From: Protea cynaroides
Taxonomy: Eukaryota; Streptophyta; Magnoliopsida; Proteales; Proteaceae
Direction: 5' to 3'
DNA length: 64,000 bases
Assembly: GCA_028583415.1 (NCBI GenBank)
Contig: CM053266.1
Span: 84,636,149 to 84,700,148 of the forward strand
The notes under the pieces are model-generated. The model was not told the DNA's origin and searched no databases. It saw only the letters and a program-made list of their open reading frames with translations. The translations under genes were made by a program, and so were the position numbers. Shown here in pieces: positions 10,273 to 21,729 of the stretch; position 1 is the first letter of the stretch; each line of letters begins with the position of its first letter.

Positions 10273-11580
10273 ATGGCTCGTACCAAGGTACCCAGTGTTC
10301 GCGACCGTCTTCGCTTCCGTTCCACTGAATCCGGGACTCTGTATGCCCGCTACGCTGGCAAGAAAGTAGAGGGAGGCCACAAAGTGGACTTGGCTAGCTT
10401 GGCCTTGTTCAATGTGGAGGGGGCTTTTGGCGATATGGGATGGCTCTCTGTCATCACCTATGACGCCTGTACCTATCCTGACCTGGTACGCCAGTTCTAT
10501 TGTAATCTCCAAGTGGTGGGGGATTACAACGACGTTGAGAGAGGTGGTGAGCTTCGGATCACTAGTTATGTCAAGGGGGTTGATATTTCTTTCGACTATC
10601 GACAGCTAGCGGACTTGCTGGGTATCTCCTATGACGGCTCCTTCGTATTCTGTGCCCTGGGAGAGCCCCAATTCTTCTCATTATAGATGAGGGCTGAGAT
10701 AGACCGTCAGCTCATCAGACCTGATCGCTGGGAGATGAAAGCGAGTTATCTGCGTTCAGATCCACAGGTGTACTGCAAGATCATTCAGCACAACCTGATA
10801 CCGCAGAGTGGACATTACGAGAGGGTCTCCCAGTTGACCCAGTATCTGCTGTACTGCATATGCACTAGGCAGCCCGTCTGCCTTCCCTATATCATCATGC
10901 GGACGATGATCAGTGCCACGTTGCCTAGTCATACTGGCAACCTTCCTTATGGACGCATGATCACTACATTGTTTACCCGCCTGGGGGTTGATTTGTTGGA
11001 TGAGAAGATTCAGGAGAAATCCTTCTCATCGCCTCTGGATTGGGAGACCATTTGCAAGATGGGCATGCGGGATGCCCAGGTCAGCGATGAGGAGAGGAAC
11101 GCGATGGTGTGCCCTCGCACTCGAGTGGAGATGGCTGACGCTGAGGCAGCAGCAGCAGCCACTGGAGCAGGGGTTCATGGGGATGATGACGATCGTCTGT
11201 ACATGGATGTAAATGCCATACCTCCTCCATCACATAGTCATGCTACAGGAGCTGGTCCTTCTTCTTCAGCTGGTCCTTCACATGCAGCTGGTCCTTCGTA
11301 TGCTCCTTTTAATGACATGATGGGGATATTTCATGAGATACGAGAGGCTCAGCGTATGTCTGACTTGAGGACGGGAGAGCTTCTAGAGGCTCAGCGCTTG
11401 TCTGATCAGCGAGTGGGAGAGCTTATGGATGCTCAGCGCGAGACCGACTAGCGTGTGGCTATCCTCACAGCTAGCCTCCAGATGACCCAGACTCAGATAG
11501 CTTGGTTGACTAGAGCCTACGTTGAGGACTATGATAGAGACCGTGAGGCACCGTCTCCCCCATCTCCTCCAGCTTCTTGA
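10273..11580 (+). pseudogene. Antisense ORF in element F: plant-transposon-type protein
   Basis: 436 codons starting MARTKVPSVRDRLRFRS, with two in-frame TAG codons (10684-10686 and 11449-11451). Blocks in order: LRITSYVKGVDISFDYRQLA (about residues 96-115), ASYLRSDPQVYCKIIQHNLI, SGHYERVSQLTQYLLYC, then LPYGRMITTLFTRLGVDL (about 225-242). After this come an Ala- and Pro-rich linker and a C-terminal heptad region with repeats of EAQRxSDxRxGEL. The pattern matches, from memory of the family, the 'putative plant transposon protein' domain (Pfam PF20167 type) found in many plant elements. The role of that family is unknown. A second, diverged copy lies at the same relative place in element B, with conserved protein motifs, so it has been under coding selection. 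The second stop is TAG where CAG (Gln) is expected. Confidence 0.65.
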
Positions 11581-11853
11581 TGTATTTCTTTTATCTTTCT
11601 TTTTGTTCTTCAGAGTAACTGTCCGGATTATGGACTGTACTCTGCTTTAATCATATATATATAAACGTTTGTTCTTCTCTTGGTTGTATATAAATTTGTT
11701 TCTCATTTAATAGATGCATTATTCTCTTTCAGTTTTGTCTCAAACAACACAGACGCTTATGGTGTGTTATTATTACATCTTTTAAATTTTTACCCTATCT
11801 CAGTTCACGAATTTTTGTGGAAGTATACTGGTTTCACAGACAAGGCCTGAGAT

Positions 11854-11865
11854 GCTCTGATACCA
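11854..11865 (-). promoter_or_regulatory. Primer-binding site of F (initiator Met tRNA type)
   Basis: TGGTATCAGAGC on the minus strand, 3 nt inside the right-hand LTR. It is complementary to the 3' end of plant initiator tRNA-Met, the usual primer of chromoviruses. Confidence 0.85.
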
Positions 11866-12146
11866 AGTTATTACATCCCAATTCTGCACTATTCAGAATG
11901 GTGTGATGAACCGCTAATAAACCAACGGTTCAACCAGGATCTCTAATAGGCTATGTCCATTAAAAATAAAACCATACACATCCACAACCATAATCAGAAT
12001 AAATACACAATAGCGGAAGTCTTATAGTAAATGAACTGAGAAATCTAACTATGATAACCATAATAAAATATCAAGTTATTATTGTATCAACTGAGACATA
12101 AATAAATAAGGTATCAATTATGTTCCCTTAATAACTCAAACAAAAT

Positions 12147-12280
12147 CTAATCAAATACGCATGAGTTGCACTCGCAGGAGAGATCATGCGTATCCACTAA
12201 GTCTTCGACTTCCATTGCAGCAACACGCACGTACACCAGAGCACTCATATAATCTTCGACCATAGTACCTGCATCATCAA
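12147..12280 (-). CDS. Conserved LTR small ORF (CECxxC), copy F-right
   Basis: 134 nt from the acceptor-like TTTTTAG: DDAGTMVEDYMSALVYVRVA, then AMEVEDLVDTHDLSCECNSCVFD and a stop. It differs from the F-left copy by amino-acid substitutions but keeps the frame and every cysteine. Same position and orientation relative to the LTR. Confidence 0.5.
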
Positions 12281-13752
12281 CTAAAAATATTCGACGTCGA
12301 GAGGGTGTGCACACATCATGGCTCAATGAGCAAACAAAATAATGCAACAAACATATGCATGCATTCAATTCATATCTTTGGTCTGGTAAATAAGTTTGCA
12401 ATGTGCTATAGAAAGGATAGGTGGCCGCCGCACCTCTATAGACGAGTGTATGAAACCGCCCAAAGGTAACGTTTATTGTCGTCCCACATGTACCCTACCA
12501 TGGAATAGAGATAGAGCTAAAGTATTGAGGCCCGGCCTATGACACTTCCCCTGATACTCTACCCATACCAACACGTAAACCCCTGTTGGCGAGGGCTCGC
12601 AAACTGGGCTCGCAACTAACCAATCCTAATGCCAAACAGTGTATCCAAGGCCTCACCCTAGCATCTCTCAATACGTCCATAGAGATAGGGCTAAGGCCCC
12701 CCCGACAGAGTCAGAGACTACACGGTCCGAGACCACCTCCCCTCATACACTATGACATAATAGTTCCGATAAGCTAATGGCGATACGACGATGTCAGTGG
12801 ACAGGACTTGAGTTAGAGATAGAGCTAGAGTCTTGAGGCCCGACCTATGACACCCCCCGATACTCGCTCACATCAAGCACACCAACCACACACATACATT
12901 CACATGTCTATTCCTATCATCATCATCATCATCATCATCATGTTATAAACAATAATTTAAATATGCATGGACAGTAATACTAGAAATATTGGATGACATG
13001 TTGAATGCACATAACAAGCATACACGCATAGAATCAATAATGGCATTGGACTCAAGAATAAAATAGTTTATTATTAACCAATTAGTTTAGGTCTTGTTCC
13101 CTCACCTTTGCTTGATCGTAGATCCTCTCTCAAGCTTTAAGAATCAACTAAATATCAATATTATATCACTAGAAGACCTAATCAAGTCGATAGAATTTAA
13201 TTAGAATTAATTTTAATTTTAAAAAGCTTGCTGTTAACTGGGGGTCGATGCTAGGGTCGGAGGTTCCATCAACCCTGGGTGCTACCACCCAGATTCTAGA
13301 CTTCCCGAACACCGGGGATGGATTGTTAGGGTCGATTGGCCATCGACCCCAGTGCGACCCCCCGTGGGTTTAGTCGAATTTTCATCCTACAGTCCATTCT
13401 TTCGTGTTTGGGTCCTATGGCTTGCTTCTATAATCTATTCCATACATGTTCTATGGTTTATAACTATAGTTTATTCACCTACATGGTTTTAATGATCTCC
13501 TCCATGGTTTTCCATGAAACCTAACCATGGATGGATGATTTGGGTTTCTCCTAGATCATACCCTCTTCACGATCTATTTTAAGGTCTCTAGAATTACATG
13601 GAGATAGTATCCATACCTGAGAAGAATTAGGCTTGTTTCTCTGAAGCCTTCTCTTTGATCTTCTTCTCCACTTTCCTTCTCTTCTCCTTCTCTTCTCTTT
13701 CTCTCAATCCAATTAGGGTTCTAAAAGGAGTGAAAGAGGTTTAGGGACGTCC

Positions 13753-13760
13753 TATTTATA
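13753..13760 (-). promoter_or_regulatory. LTR TATA box, F-right (active-side LTR)
   Basis: TATAAATA on the minus strand in the 5' LTR. Transcription would start about 30 bp further left and include a U5 leader carrying the small ORF. Confidence 0.7.
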
Positions 13761-14129
13761 GAGTAGAAACTCCCAAAATAAGTCCCATTGAGATTTGAAA
13801 AGAATCCCATTGAAATTTGGAAAGTCCCCAATTCACGGTTTCTATCGGCAGACTGGGGGTCGATGAGGGGGTCGGAGATCCCATCGACCCCTGGTTCTAA
13901 ATTGTCTGACCCCCGGTGAAAAACTCAGGGTCTGACTTTTTATACTGGGGGGTCCGACCCTACCTTGCTGGGTATGCGACCCTCCCCCTTGTTTTAGTGT
14001 TTTTGGGTCAGTTTAATACCTGGGATCGTGATCTCTCTCACGTACTTGATCCATTTGGCTTGACCATGATGGGTAGACCTGGTTCAAGGTGGTAAGACCG
14101 GGTTAGTTCAATACGGGTCTTACATTGCC

Positions 14130-14909
14130 ACACTAGCTGAGTAATCGATCTTCAAACTCCCCCACCTAACTTGAGTTCCATAATTTTAACAATTTCATAT
14201 CTTATGCAAACCTCACAATACAATTCTGAGTTTCAGTTATCTCCTTACACCCCTTCTTTACTTAATTGAACATTATATGGTACATAGGTAGGCCTTACCT
14301 TATCATAGCAGCCTTGATTTTTAGCTCGCCAGATCGAGAAAAGTATTGATGTTGAAACTTGTCTACCTGACTTCACACAAGGAACCTGAAATACAATGAA
14401 TATCACAAAGGGGTGGATTGGGTAATCCGGTGGCTACTCCGATGATTAAGTCAGTTACAGAGAAAGCAGTTTAAAGCAAAGTAAGGAAATAATCTTCTTG
14501 AGAGATGGGTAAGGTTTGAGTATAATCAGGCTAGGAAATTGTCCGTCCTTTTACCATTGAATTAGCATATTTATAGATGACTCTGTATGAAGTGGAGAAG
14601 TCGGAATTACCCTTGTAGTGGTTAAGAGTATGGCAATAACTGTCACATATAAGCCTCAGTCGGTTACGAATCTTGACCCTTTAATGATAATCTTAGGGGT
14701 GGCAGATAATTAGACAAGCAACTTTCACGCAAGTCGGCTGGTAAAGGTAATAGTGGAGATGATTGTCAAGCACATGCGTCCCAGTGTTGCTCCTTTATCT
14801 TCGACATGATGTAATATGCAAGTCGACACATCAGTGAAATTAATCATTATTGAACATGTGTCAGGACACGTGTTGTCCTTCTATAGGAGTGTAGATTATG
14901 ATATCAACA
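14130..14909 (-). repeat. Probable copia-type solo LTR, split by F
   Basis: On the minus strand it starts TGTTGATATC (14909) and, joined across F to bases 7043-7046, ends GTGTGGCA, about 784 bp in all. A TATA-like CTATAAATATG lies near 14568-14580. The TG...CA ends and the TGTTGATATC start suggest Ty1-copia. The flanks GAGGT and GAGAG match only partly, so the target duplication is imperfect and the call is tentative. No ORF of note is present. Confidence 0.4.
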
Positions 14910-16877
14910 GAGAGGATCACAAAACCCATAGCCTTCCAAATGGCCAGGTTATACCAAACAGCCCCACCACCTTTCTCTAAAGTATTGTAGATATCTCACA
15001 GGCCAAGAATAGGTGCTCAAACGATTCGACCTCTTTATGGCATCAGTAACACCAATATGGTAAACATACCTGTCTCTTCTGAACACTGAACCATCGATGA
15101 CACCAACGCCAAGTAAAAAATGATTCCCTTGGAGTCAGGGATTTTCTCTCTTTGGATTTTGCCTTCTAAGTAGGTTCCATTGTGACTTGACAATGAAACA
15201 ACCGTTAGGCTCGCTGGTCCAAACCAGCCGATCAGCCCCTCCTACTGCCAGTGGAATGTCACTAGCCAAATTAAACCAGTGTTGCAGAGTCGTCGACATA
15301 ACTGTTGGCCACCTCCACGCTCTATTCACAATGAACCTTGATAGTGTCACTTCTGAAGCAGGAAAATTTCTAAGATCTAACCAAAGGATCTGTTCCAGAG
15401 TAAAATCTTTGAGCCAATAATCCCTCCATACATTAATTTTTTTAGCCATCACCAACAATCCATCTGGAATGCTTTGTTGTACAATCCCACAGTCGACGCA
15501 CACTTGCCCAAACCAGAGAGGAGAAAGCTATAGTTCTCATAGATCCCACCTTGAACAAGTACCTCCCTCTCATGAATTTTGCAAACATAAAATCCTTAAA
15601 GCAGATTTTCCAGGACAATTTGCTCAATAAAGCCAAATTGACATCCATCAGACGTCTCACTCCCAACCCACCTTCAGCTTTTGTTTGCAAACATTCTCCC
15701 ATTAACTACTATAGATTCCTTTTTATTCAAATTACCTATCCAAATGAAATTCCTCATCCACTCCTCTGCAATAGCAATCAACACCTTTGGCCATCTATAG
15801 ACTAAGAAGCAGTGGACAAAAGCTAAACTCAAAACCAATTTCACAAGTTCCACTCTACCTGCATAAGAAAGATGCCAAGTGGAAAACTTCTTCCTAAACC
15901 TGTCCAGCAACGGTTGAAAATACTCCTTTCGTAGCCCACCCTTGAACAGGTGCACCCCCAAATATTTTGTTCGGAAGTGACCCTCTATAAATTACAAGCA
16001 GTTGAGAATCCTTTGTCTTCTTTCTCTTGGCACATCATTGGAGAAGAATAACTTACTTTGGCTAGACTTATTTTCTATCCCCCATACTCATAATATAATG
16101 TCATCACAGACTTCATGTTCCTTGCTGCCCCTATGTCTGCCTCAATGAAAACAAATATGCCATCAGAAAAAAGAAGATATGTGGGAGCAATCACATTCCT
16201 ACCTTTAAACATTGGTTCAATAACCGACTTTAGAGACAGTTGTTGAAGCCCTCTACAAAGCACCTCTTCAGCCAAAACAAAAAGAATAGGAGATAACGGA
16301 TCCCCTTGTCAGAGCCCTCTATCAGCACCAAAGAATCCAACAGGACCCCCATTAATCATGATGGAAAGCTTCTCTAAGGAAAGAAGAGCATGTACTTTAG
16401 CAACGAACACCTCTGAGAACCCAAATTTCTTGAGAACTGCCATCAGAAAACTTCATTCAATGGTATCATAGGCCTTTTGCACATCCAATTTCAATGCCAT
16501 GCACCCTTATTTCATCCTTTTGTGCATCAATGAGACAAGCTCAAAGGCCAATCCAACATTATTATGGATTACCTTACCCTTCACAAATGCTCTTTGTTTC
16601 TCAGACACCAGCTTACCAACACAATCACCAAGCCTGGTTAAAAGATTCTTTGGGATAACTTTATAGACAAAGTTCCCTACACAAATAGGATAGTATTCTG
16701 TCAATTTTATAGCCCCCTCCACCTTCAGAATCAGTGTTATGAAATTGTTGTTAACATCATTTGGCAATGATTCACTATAGAAGAAAGATCTTACTACACT
16801 GCAAATTTCCTTTCCCATAATATCCCAGCAGATAGAAAAACTTACCAAGAAACCCATCCAGACTTAGTGCATGTTTT
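14910..16877 (-). pseudogene. L1-type LINE ORF2 fragment (RT to zf-RVT)
   Basis: Minus-strand blocks: 16857-16507 gives RT motifs (FITLILKVEGAIKLTEYYPI, then LVSEKQRAFVKGKVIHNN). Near 16310 is QGDPLSPILF-like sequence, then AEEVLCRGLQQLSL. 15961-15442 gives the RT-thumb/connection blocks (STWHLSYAGRVELVKLVLS, KAEGGLGVRRLMDVNLALLS). 15503-14915 covers the zf-RVT region (INVWRDYWLKDF, RLVWTSEPNGCFIVKSQWNL). The catalytic Y/F-A-D-D box is replaced by FSDG, and there are many stops and frame changes, so it is dead. Its 5' side is cut at 16878 by LTR E. The RNase H part may be the fragment at 6429-7042. Confidence 0.8.
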
Positions 16878-18530
16878 TGTCACACCCCACTCCTGGTATA
16901 TTTAAGGAAGTGTGACTTGACCGATATACAATTAAATTTGGTCCAACCCAGAACCTAATTGAGCCGTGTATACCCTCACCAACCATTACCGTTCAAATGC
17001 AATAGTACAAATCAGAGTTAAATAAATAATGCGAAAGATCTTATTAAGTAAAATGAGAGTCTAATGATAACTTCAATAATAAATAAAACCATGTTCATTT
17101 GTTCATCACAACTTCAATAAAAAATCATAAATCATCCTTAGTAATATTCTTAATATTAAACCTAGACTATAATATAAATTAACTGTTCTTTGACACTAAA
17201 CTATTGGAATGTCCAAAAACATGCTTCAATCAAACACGCAAGCATCGCACTCACAATCCTCGTCGTGTCCCTCTTCTTCGTAGACCTGTAACCCCATCTA
17301 AGCAAGGTTGGAGATGACCGAGGCGTTCACATAATCGACTATCGTCAGACCTGTATCATTAGCTAAAAAGAAATACGTTCGTAGGGTGAGCTCCACAACT
17401 TGAGCTTAGTGAGAAATAGATAAGAAAGCAAGCTATAATGCATGGCAGGTAATTACAAGCAAGGTTTGGTATAATGTTTGCCATGTGTTATGGTAAGGCC
17501 TAGCCACACTCACCAGAGTTGACCATAACCTCCATGCATAGGAGAGAATGGACACTCGCCTAACCTACTTCAGTAGCGCTGGTGAAGCCATGCGTCTCCC
17601 ACTATGAATGGTGATAGGCAGAGGTCCAACCAGTGATGCCCTAACGAACACTGCCAACATCTCCCCCTCATCTCCATCACACACCAGTACCTAACCCCCT
17701 ATTGTCCAGGGATGCACACATGGGATAATGCCACTAACCAATCCTACATGTCATCATATGTACCCCCACAATACCCTAGTAGGAATCCCAGGCCATCCAT
17801 CTACTCTCCCACCTAAACTCTATCGAGCCACTAGGATATGATGCAATGCATGGCAAGGTCAGAGTGGTGAGCTGGTTTAGTGGTCATCGACCCTTTCCCA
17901 ACTTCCCACTTAGACATAAGTCATCACACAGTCACAGAATTCATACAAATACAAATGCATGCTAACCGATGATGTTGCGGAGAAGAATCTTTCCATTTTA
18001 ACTCCATCATCCCTGCTGAGTTTGAGTTCTCGAACTTAGCCGACGGATGGGGCAAGACCCTTACCCATGGGTCTGGCATAATGACTAAGTATGGTCTTGT
18101 CAACGAATGGGCTGGCATGGCCCCATCCTCCGCCAGACCCCATACTTAAGATTATTTGGGCTAAGCTCAGCCGGCAGACTAGTCGGTGGCATGGTTCATC
18201 GGGTAGCATCCCCCGACTGTACTCATGGGGCCGCCATGTACATATGGGGCCGACTAAGCCTTTTAGGAGGCCTAGGCAAAGCCGACGGCACCACCAACCA
18301 CTTATGCCACCACCTTCATCACAAAATGTTACTGTGATTACAGAGGCTCAGGTAGCAGATGATTCTGGAGGCACCTCCCCCCAGCACCATCTGCTACCTT
18401 GGTTGCTGTTAGCTAATCTAACTAGTTAGATCCTTTGGGGGCCAACCATGGGGTTTTTGACATACCTTGAGACCCGCATTGGGACATTTAGAATATGTCT
18501 ATGCAGGTTTAAAACTTACTTAACTAACAT
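16878..18530 (-). repeat. Diverged LTR E (partial)
   Basis: It starts TGTCACACCCCA, the 3' end of this LTR superfamily on the minus strand, and keeps the same internal order: header, small ORF (17226-17362), then the 'taagcccct...aactaaccaatcct...atgtcatca'-like tract near 17690-17755. It is too diverged to belong to the F/A or B/C subfamilies. Its 5' end was not found; the sequence runs up to solo LTR G. A short hairpin (AGGTAGCAGATG with its reverse) lies near 18350-18402. Motifs at 18291-18330 recur inside G at 18751-18790. Confidence 0.6.
17226..17362 (-). pseudogene. Conserved LTR small ORF (CECxxC), copy E
   Basis: 137 nt from TTTTTAG: NDTGLTIVDYVNASVISNLA, then stop, then MGLQVYEEEGHDEDCECDAC and VFD. 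It is exactly one codon longer than most copies and carries one in-frame TAG. The Cys-Glu-Cys-x-x-Cys-Val-Phe-Asp end is kept, although the surrounding LTR has diverged strongly. Confidence 0.5.
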
Positions 18531-18796
18531 TGTCACACCCCAATTCTGATCCAACCAGAATGGTGTGAGTGAACCGTCATTGAACCAACGGTTCACACCA
18601 TGAGCTGCCACACACTCGTGTATAGAGGTGCGGGGGCCACCAAACCTTTCTATAGCACATTGTAAACTTAAACCAGACCACAACATAAAATTGATTGTTA
18701 CTTATGCATAATATTGTGAAACTGTCTGATTGTGTATAGAGGTGCGGGGGCCACCAACCACTTATGCCACCACCTTCATCACAAAATGTAACCTGC

Positions 18797-18898
18797 ATCA
18801 ACGCTTCGGCTTATGGTGGTGTTGCTGCGTTGGATGTACAAGTAGGAGAGAACGAGCATGACACTTCATGCGAGTGCCCTTTCTGCGTGTACCTTTGA
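18797..18898 (+). pseudogene. Small-ORF fragment in the inverted segment of G
   Basis: It reads ASAYGGVAALDVQVGENEHD, then TSCECPFCVYL and TGA. The first third is lost at a rearrangement joint near 18797. Orientation is opposite to the LTR because of the inversion. Confidence 0.5.
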
Positions 18899-20429
18899 TT
18901 GGATTTTTATTTATTTTTATTATTTTCGATTGGATTAAAGAGATGTAATGATATTATATTATTTGTTTGGATTTGAATAATTGGATATTTTATTTAAAGT
19001 TATCAATAGATTCTCAGTTCATTTATTTAAAGACTTCCGCTGTATTATTTATATTCTGATGGTGGTTATGTATAATGGTTTGTATCACACCCCCATTGGC
19101 CCACATGCACCCATCATGGAATAGAGATATAGCTAAGATACCCCCGTACCTCCCCTGATGCTCTACCATACCAGTACCTAAGCCCCTACTGGCCAGGGCT
19201 CGCAAACTGGGCTCGCAACTAACCAATCCTATATGTCATCAATGTATGCTCTATCCCAGCACAGCCGTCTACGGCATAGAGATAGAGCTAAGGCATTCCC
19301 ACACCTCCCCTGATGCCCTATCAGCAACTAACCCACTAGGATAGATACATAACGCAGGTAGACCCTATCACAACATAACTCCCTACGGCATAGAGATAGA
19401 GCTAAAGCATCGTGGACAAGCCAGAGTCGACCTCGGAGACCACAATGCCACATAACCATGGCCAGGCCAGCATCAACATCGGAGACCACCGTACCACGAC
19501 CTTCCCCTGATGCCCCACCCGTACCAAGCATGTTAAGATAGAATACTACAAAAAGTGCTAGTGTGAGAAGCGATCCCAGGCCCATGCCCCACTCCACACA
19601 CTAACGAAAACAATCACATGCTTAACAATCACATCCTATCAATGCATAAATAATAATAATAACTGAAAATAAAGGATGGCATGTGAATATGCACAAACAT
19701 CACATCATATATATTCAGTGTTAATAACAAAGATTTATTGTCCATTAATTATTAGGTTTAGGTCAGATTCCCTTACCTGACGCTCGTTTGTTAGCTTGCT
19801 CCACGTCGCAAGATCCAAACGGGAAGTCACAAAGTCCTACAATATTATTAGGGTTTCATTAGAATAGTTTTCTTAGGCTTTCATGTTGATTGGAAACCAA
19901 CAAAGTCCAAAACCAGCCTTTCAGGGCTGACCGGTCGCAACATACCAGTTGCAGCTCTGTGAGCAAACTAGCAACCGGTATGGTCGACTGGTATGTCTCC
20001 GGAAGACCATACACTTGGTTTTTCGACTGCCGTCAATCGATTTCCTTGGATTTTCAGGGTTTCTCCTATCCATTCTAAGTCTAATATTTGAGTTAGAGTT
20101 ATCCCCAACTCATTCAAGTCTTATTTCGATGAATATCATCTCGGAACTCGAATCTAAGGTTTGACGGCAACTTAGGGTTTAATATCTAATTTAGGGTTTT
20201 AGATCAATACCTACTTTGCATGGTATTGATCCACCCACACAATTAACCTAAAGCCATAGGGTAAGAAGAATGATTAAAACACTTACCGTTGACTGGCCTA
20301 ACTTGAGCGTCGTCGAACGGTAATGGCGGCACCTTCTTCTTCTTCCTAACTTCCTCTCTTTTCCAACCTCCTTCTCTTCTCTAGGGTTTGTGAGAGATAA
20401 AGGAAAGGATTTGAGGAGGTTTAAGGGTG

Positions 20430-20437
20430 TATTTATA
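20430..20437 (-). promoter_or_regulatory. LTR TATA box, G
   Basis: TATAAATA on the minus strand, between the two ACCGGT-type clusters, matching the position in sister LTRs. Confidence 0.65.
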
Positions 20438-21538
20438 GACTAGAATTAGGGTTTAGTAACCCTATTAGGATTAGGAAGGTTCAGGCATTAGGGTTTAGGA
20501 AAATGGGACCCACAGAGATCCAATTCTGGATCTCCGCACTCAGCTGCGCAGAGCTAACCGATCGACCGGTACCAAACTGGTACCATCGACCGGTCAACAT
20601 AAAATCATGTTGATTTGATCATCTTTGGTCCGATTTCGTACCTGTTTGTCATCCGCTCGTCCCGTCTGGCCCGGTGATGATCGAAAGACCTGCTACGACA
20701 CAAAACCAAGGTTTAGACCAGGTTTACGGAGTGCGGGTCTTACAACTCCCCCACCCTTAAAAGAAATTTCGTCCCGAAATTTGCATGTAGGTCTCACAAA
20801 CATAATGAAATCTATGTAATTTAATAGGTAAATTGATGCAGGTATTTAATGGAGCCTATTGCCAGATTCTAGGTTTTGTAGCACTAGTGGTGCCTACAGC
20901 CTACAGGTGAGGGGTCGGGTCCTTAGACTTAGGGCATATTTGTATCTCTATGGTTGTGTTATAACATGTCATCCTATTTATGATTACTTGAGCATGCATT
21001 TTGCATAATAACAACTATGTATGCTGGATGTGGTGGTGTTTGGTCAGTGTGATATGCGGGTACCAGGGGGATAGGTGACGCATGGTTACACGGGCCCCAT
21101 TATATTGTCAACATCTTAGTGGGGACCTGATGGCCCAGGGGATATGGAATCAGGTATCTCTGTTGGGATGCAGCCCCATTATATTTTCATGTTATACACA
21201 TGTTAGGCATTAGGGGGTTGTATTACTTTAGTTCTAGCCCAAGGAAGGTGGCAAGCCTTGGACCAAAAATTTGAGGGGGGTCCACTTGTAGAACCAATTT
21301 AGCAAAAGAGACTTAGGCATTCTGCTTTTACCTTAGTCCGATGCATGAGATGTGAAAAACCATTGATCCATAGGCAGGACCAAAAGATCCGGTGGACATA
21401 TCAATAAAGCACCTATAGAACCATACCTTTGACCTAACATTAGAGTTGCATCATATTCATTATGTGTGTCATGTGATACTCGATTCCTTTCTGAGCTGGG
21501 ATTGAAACTCACCCCTCGTATCGATACATTTTTTTTAG

Positions 21539-21669
21539 ATTATGATGGAGGGGACTACTCCATCGTTGATTATATGGAGTCCCCATTGGTGGGTAACGCT
21601 GTTGTGGGCAAGGAGTACTCTGTAGAGCACTACCAGGGATGTGAGTGCAGCGATTGTCTCTACACTTAA
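21539..21669 (+). CDS. Conserved LTR small ORF (CECxxC), copy D
   Basis: 131 nt from the acceptor-like TTTTTTTTAG: DYDGGDYSIVDYMESPLVGN, then AVVGKEYSVEHYQGCECSDC, LYT and a stop. It is one codon shorter than most copies. The core (DxG..(T/S)(V/I)(E/V)DYM.(S/A)P) and the CECxxC end are kept in the most diverged LTR of the set, with no stop. Confidence 0.5.
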
Positions 21670-21682
21670 AGCAGCTCTCCCC

Positions 21683-21685
<3 letters not shown>

Positions 21686-21728
<43 letters not shown>

Positions 21729-21729
21729 T
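21686..21729. repeat. (CT)n microsatellite
   Basis: An almost pure CT run just after the LTR D small ORF. Confidence 0.95.

Larger units (their letters stand above)
7047..14124 (-). mobile_element. LTR element F: LARD-like, no gag/pol, antisense gene inside
   Basis: The ends are TGTCACACC at 7047 and GGGTCTTACA at 14124, flanked by a perfect 5-bp duplication TTGCC (7042-7046 and 14125-14129). The PBS at 11854-11865 sets the element on the minus strand, so the 5' LTR is on the right. The interior is only about 2.3-2.6 kb. It holds no gag or pol but a plus-strand gene (10273-11580) antisense to the element. The left LTR is cut by the N gap. Over about 300 bp the two LTRs differ by roughly 4 percent by eye, so the insertion is not very recent. 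It must have been mobilised by proteins from another element. Confidence 0.85.
11869..14124 (-). repeat. F 5' LTR (2256 bp)
   Basis: A full LTR starting TGTAAGACCC on the minus strand and ending next to the PBS. The last bases read GGGATGTAATA where sister LTRs have GGGGTGTGACA, all C-to-T or G-to-A changes. It contains the TATA box at 13753-13760, GGGTCGA clusters at about 13240-13370 and 13850-13990, a CAT repeat near 12917-12941 and the small ORF at 12147-12280. Confidence 0.9.
18531..20797 (-). mobile_element. Solo LTR G with internal inversion
   Basis: 2267 bp from TGTCACACC to GGTCTCACA, flanked by the perfect 5-bp duplication AACAT (18526-18530 and 20798-20802). It is a solo LTR: no PBS, PPT or internal sequence follows. 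It includes the 53-bp extension after GGGTCTTACA seen in B and C, which confirms where the LTR really ends. The segment of about 18601-19085 is inverted relative to the other LTRs: the tract that is AATGTGCTATAGAAAGG in B appears here as its reverse near 18640, and the small-ORF segment faces the other way. ACCGGT-type clusters lie near 19925-20000 and 20560-20600. Confidence 0.85.
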
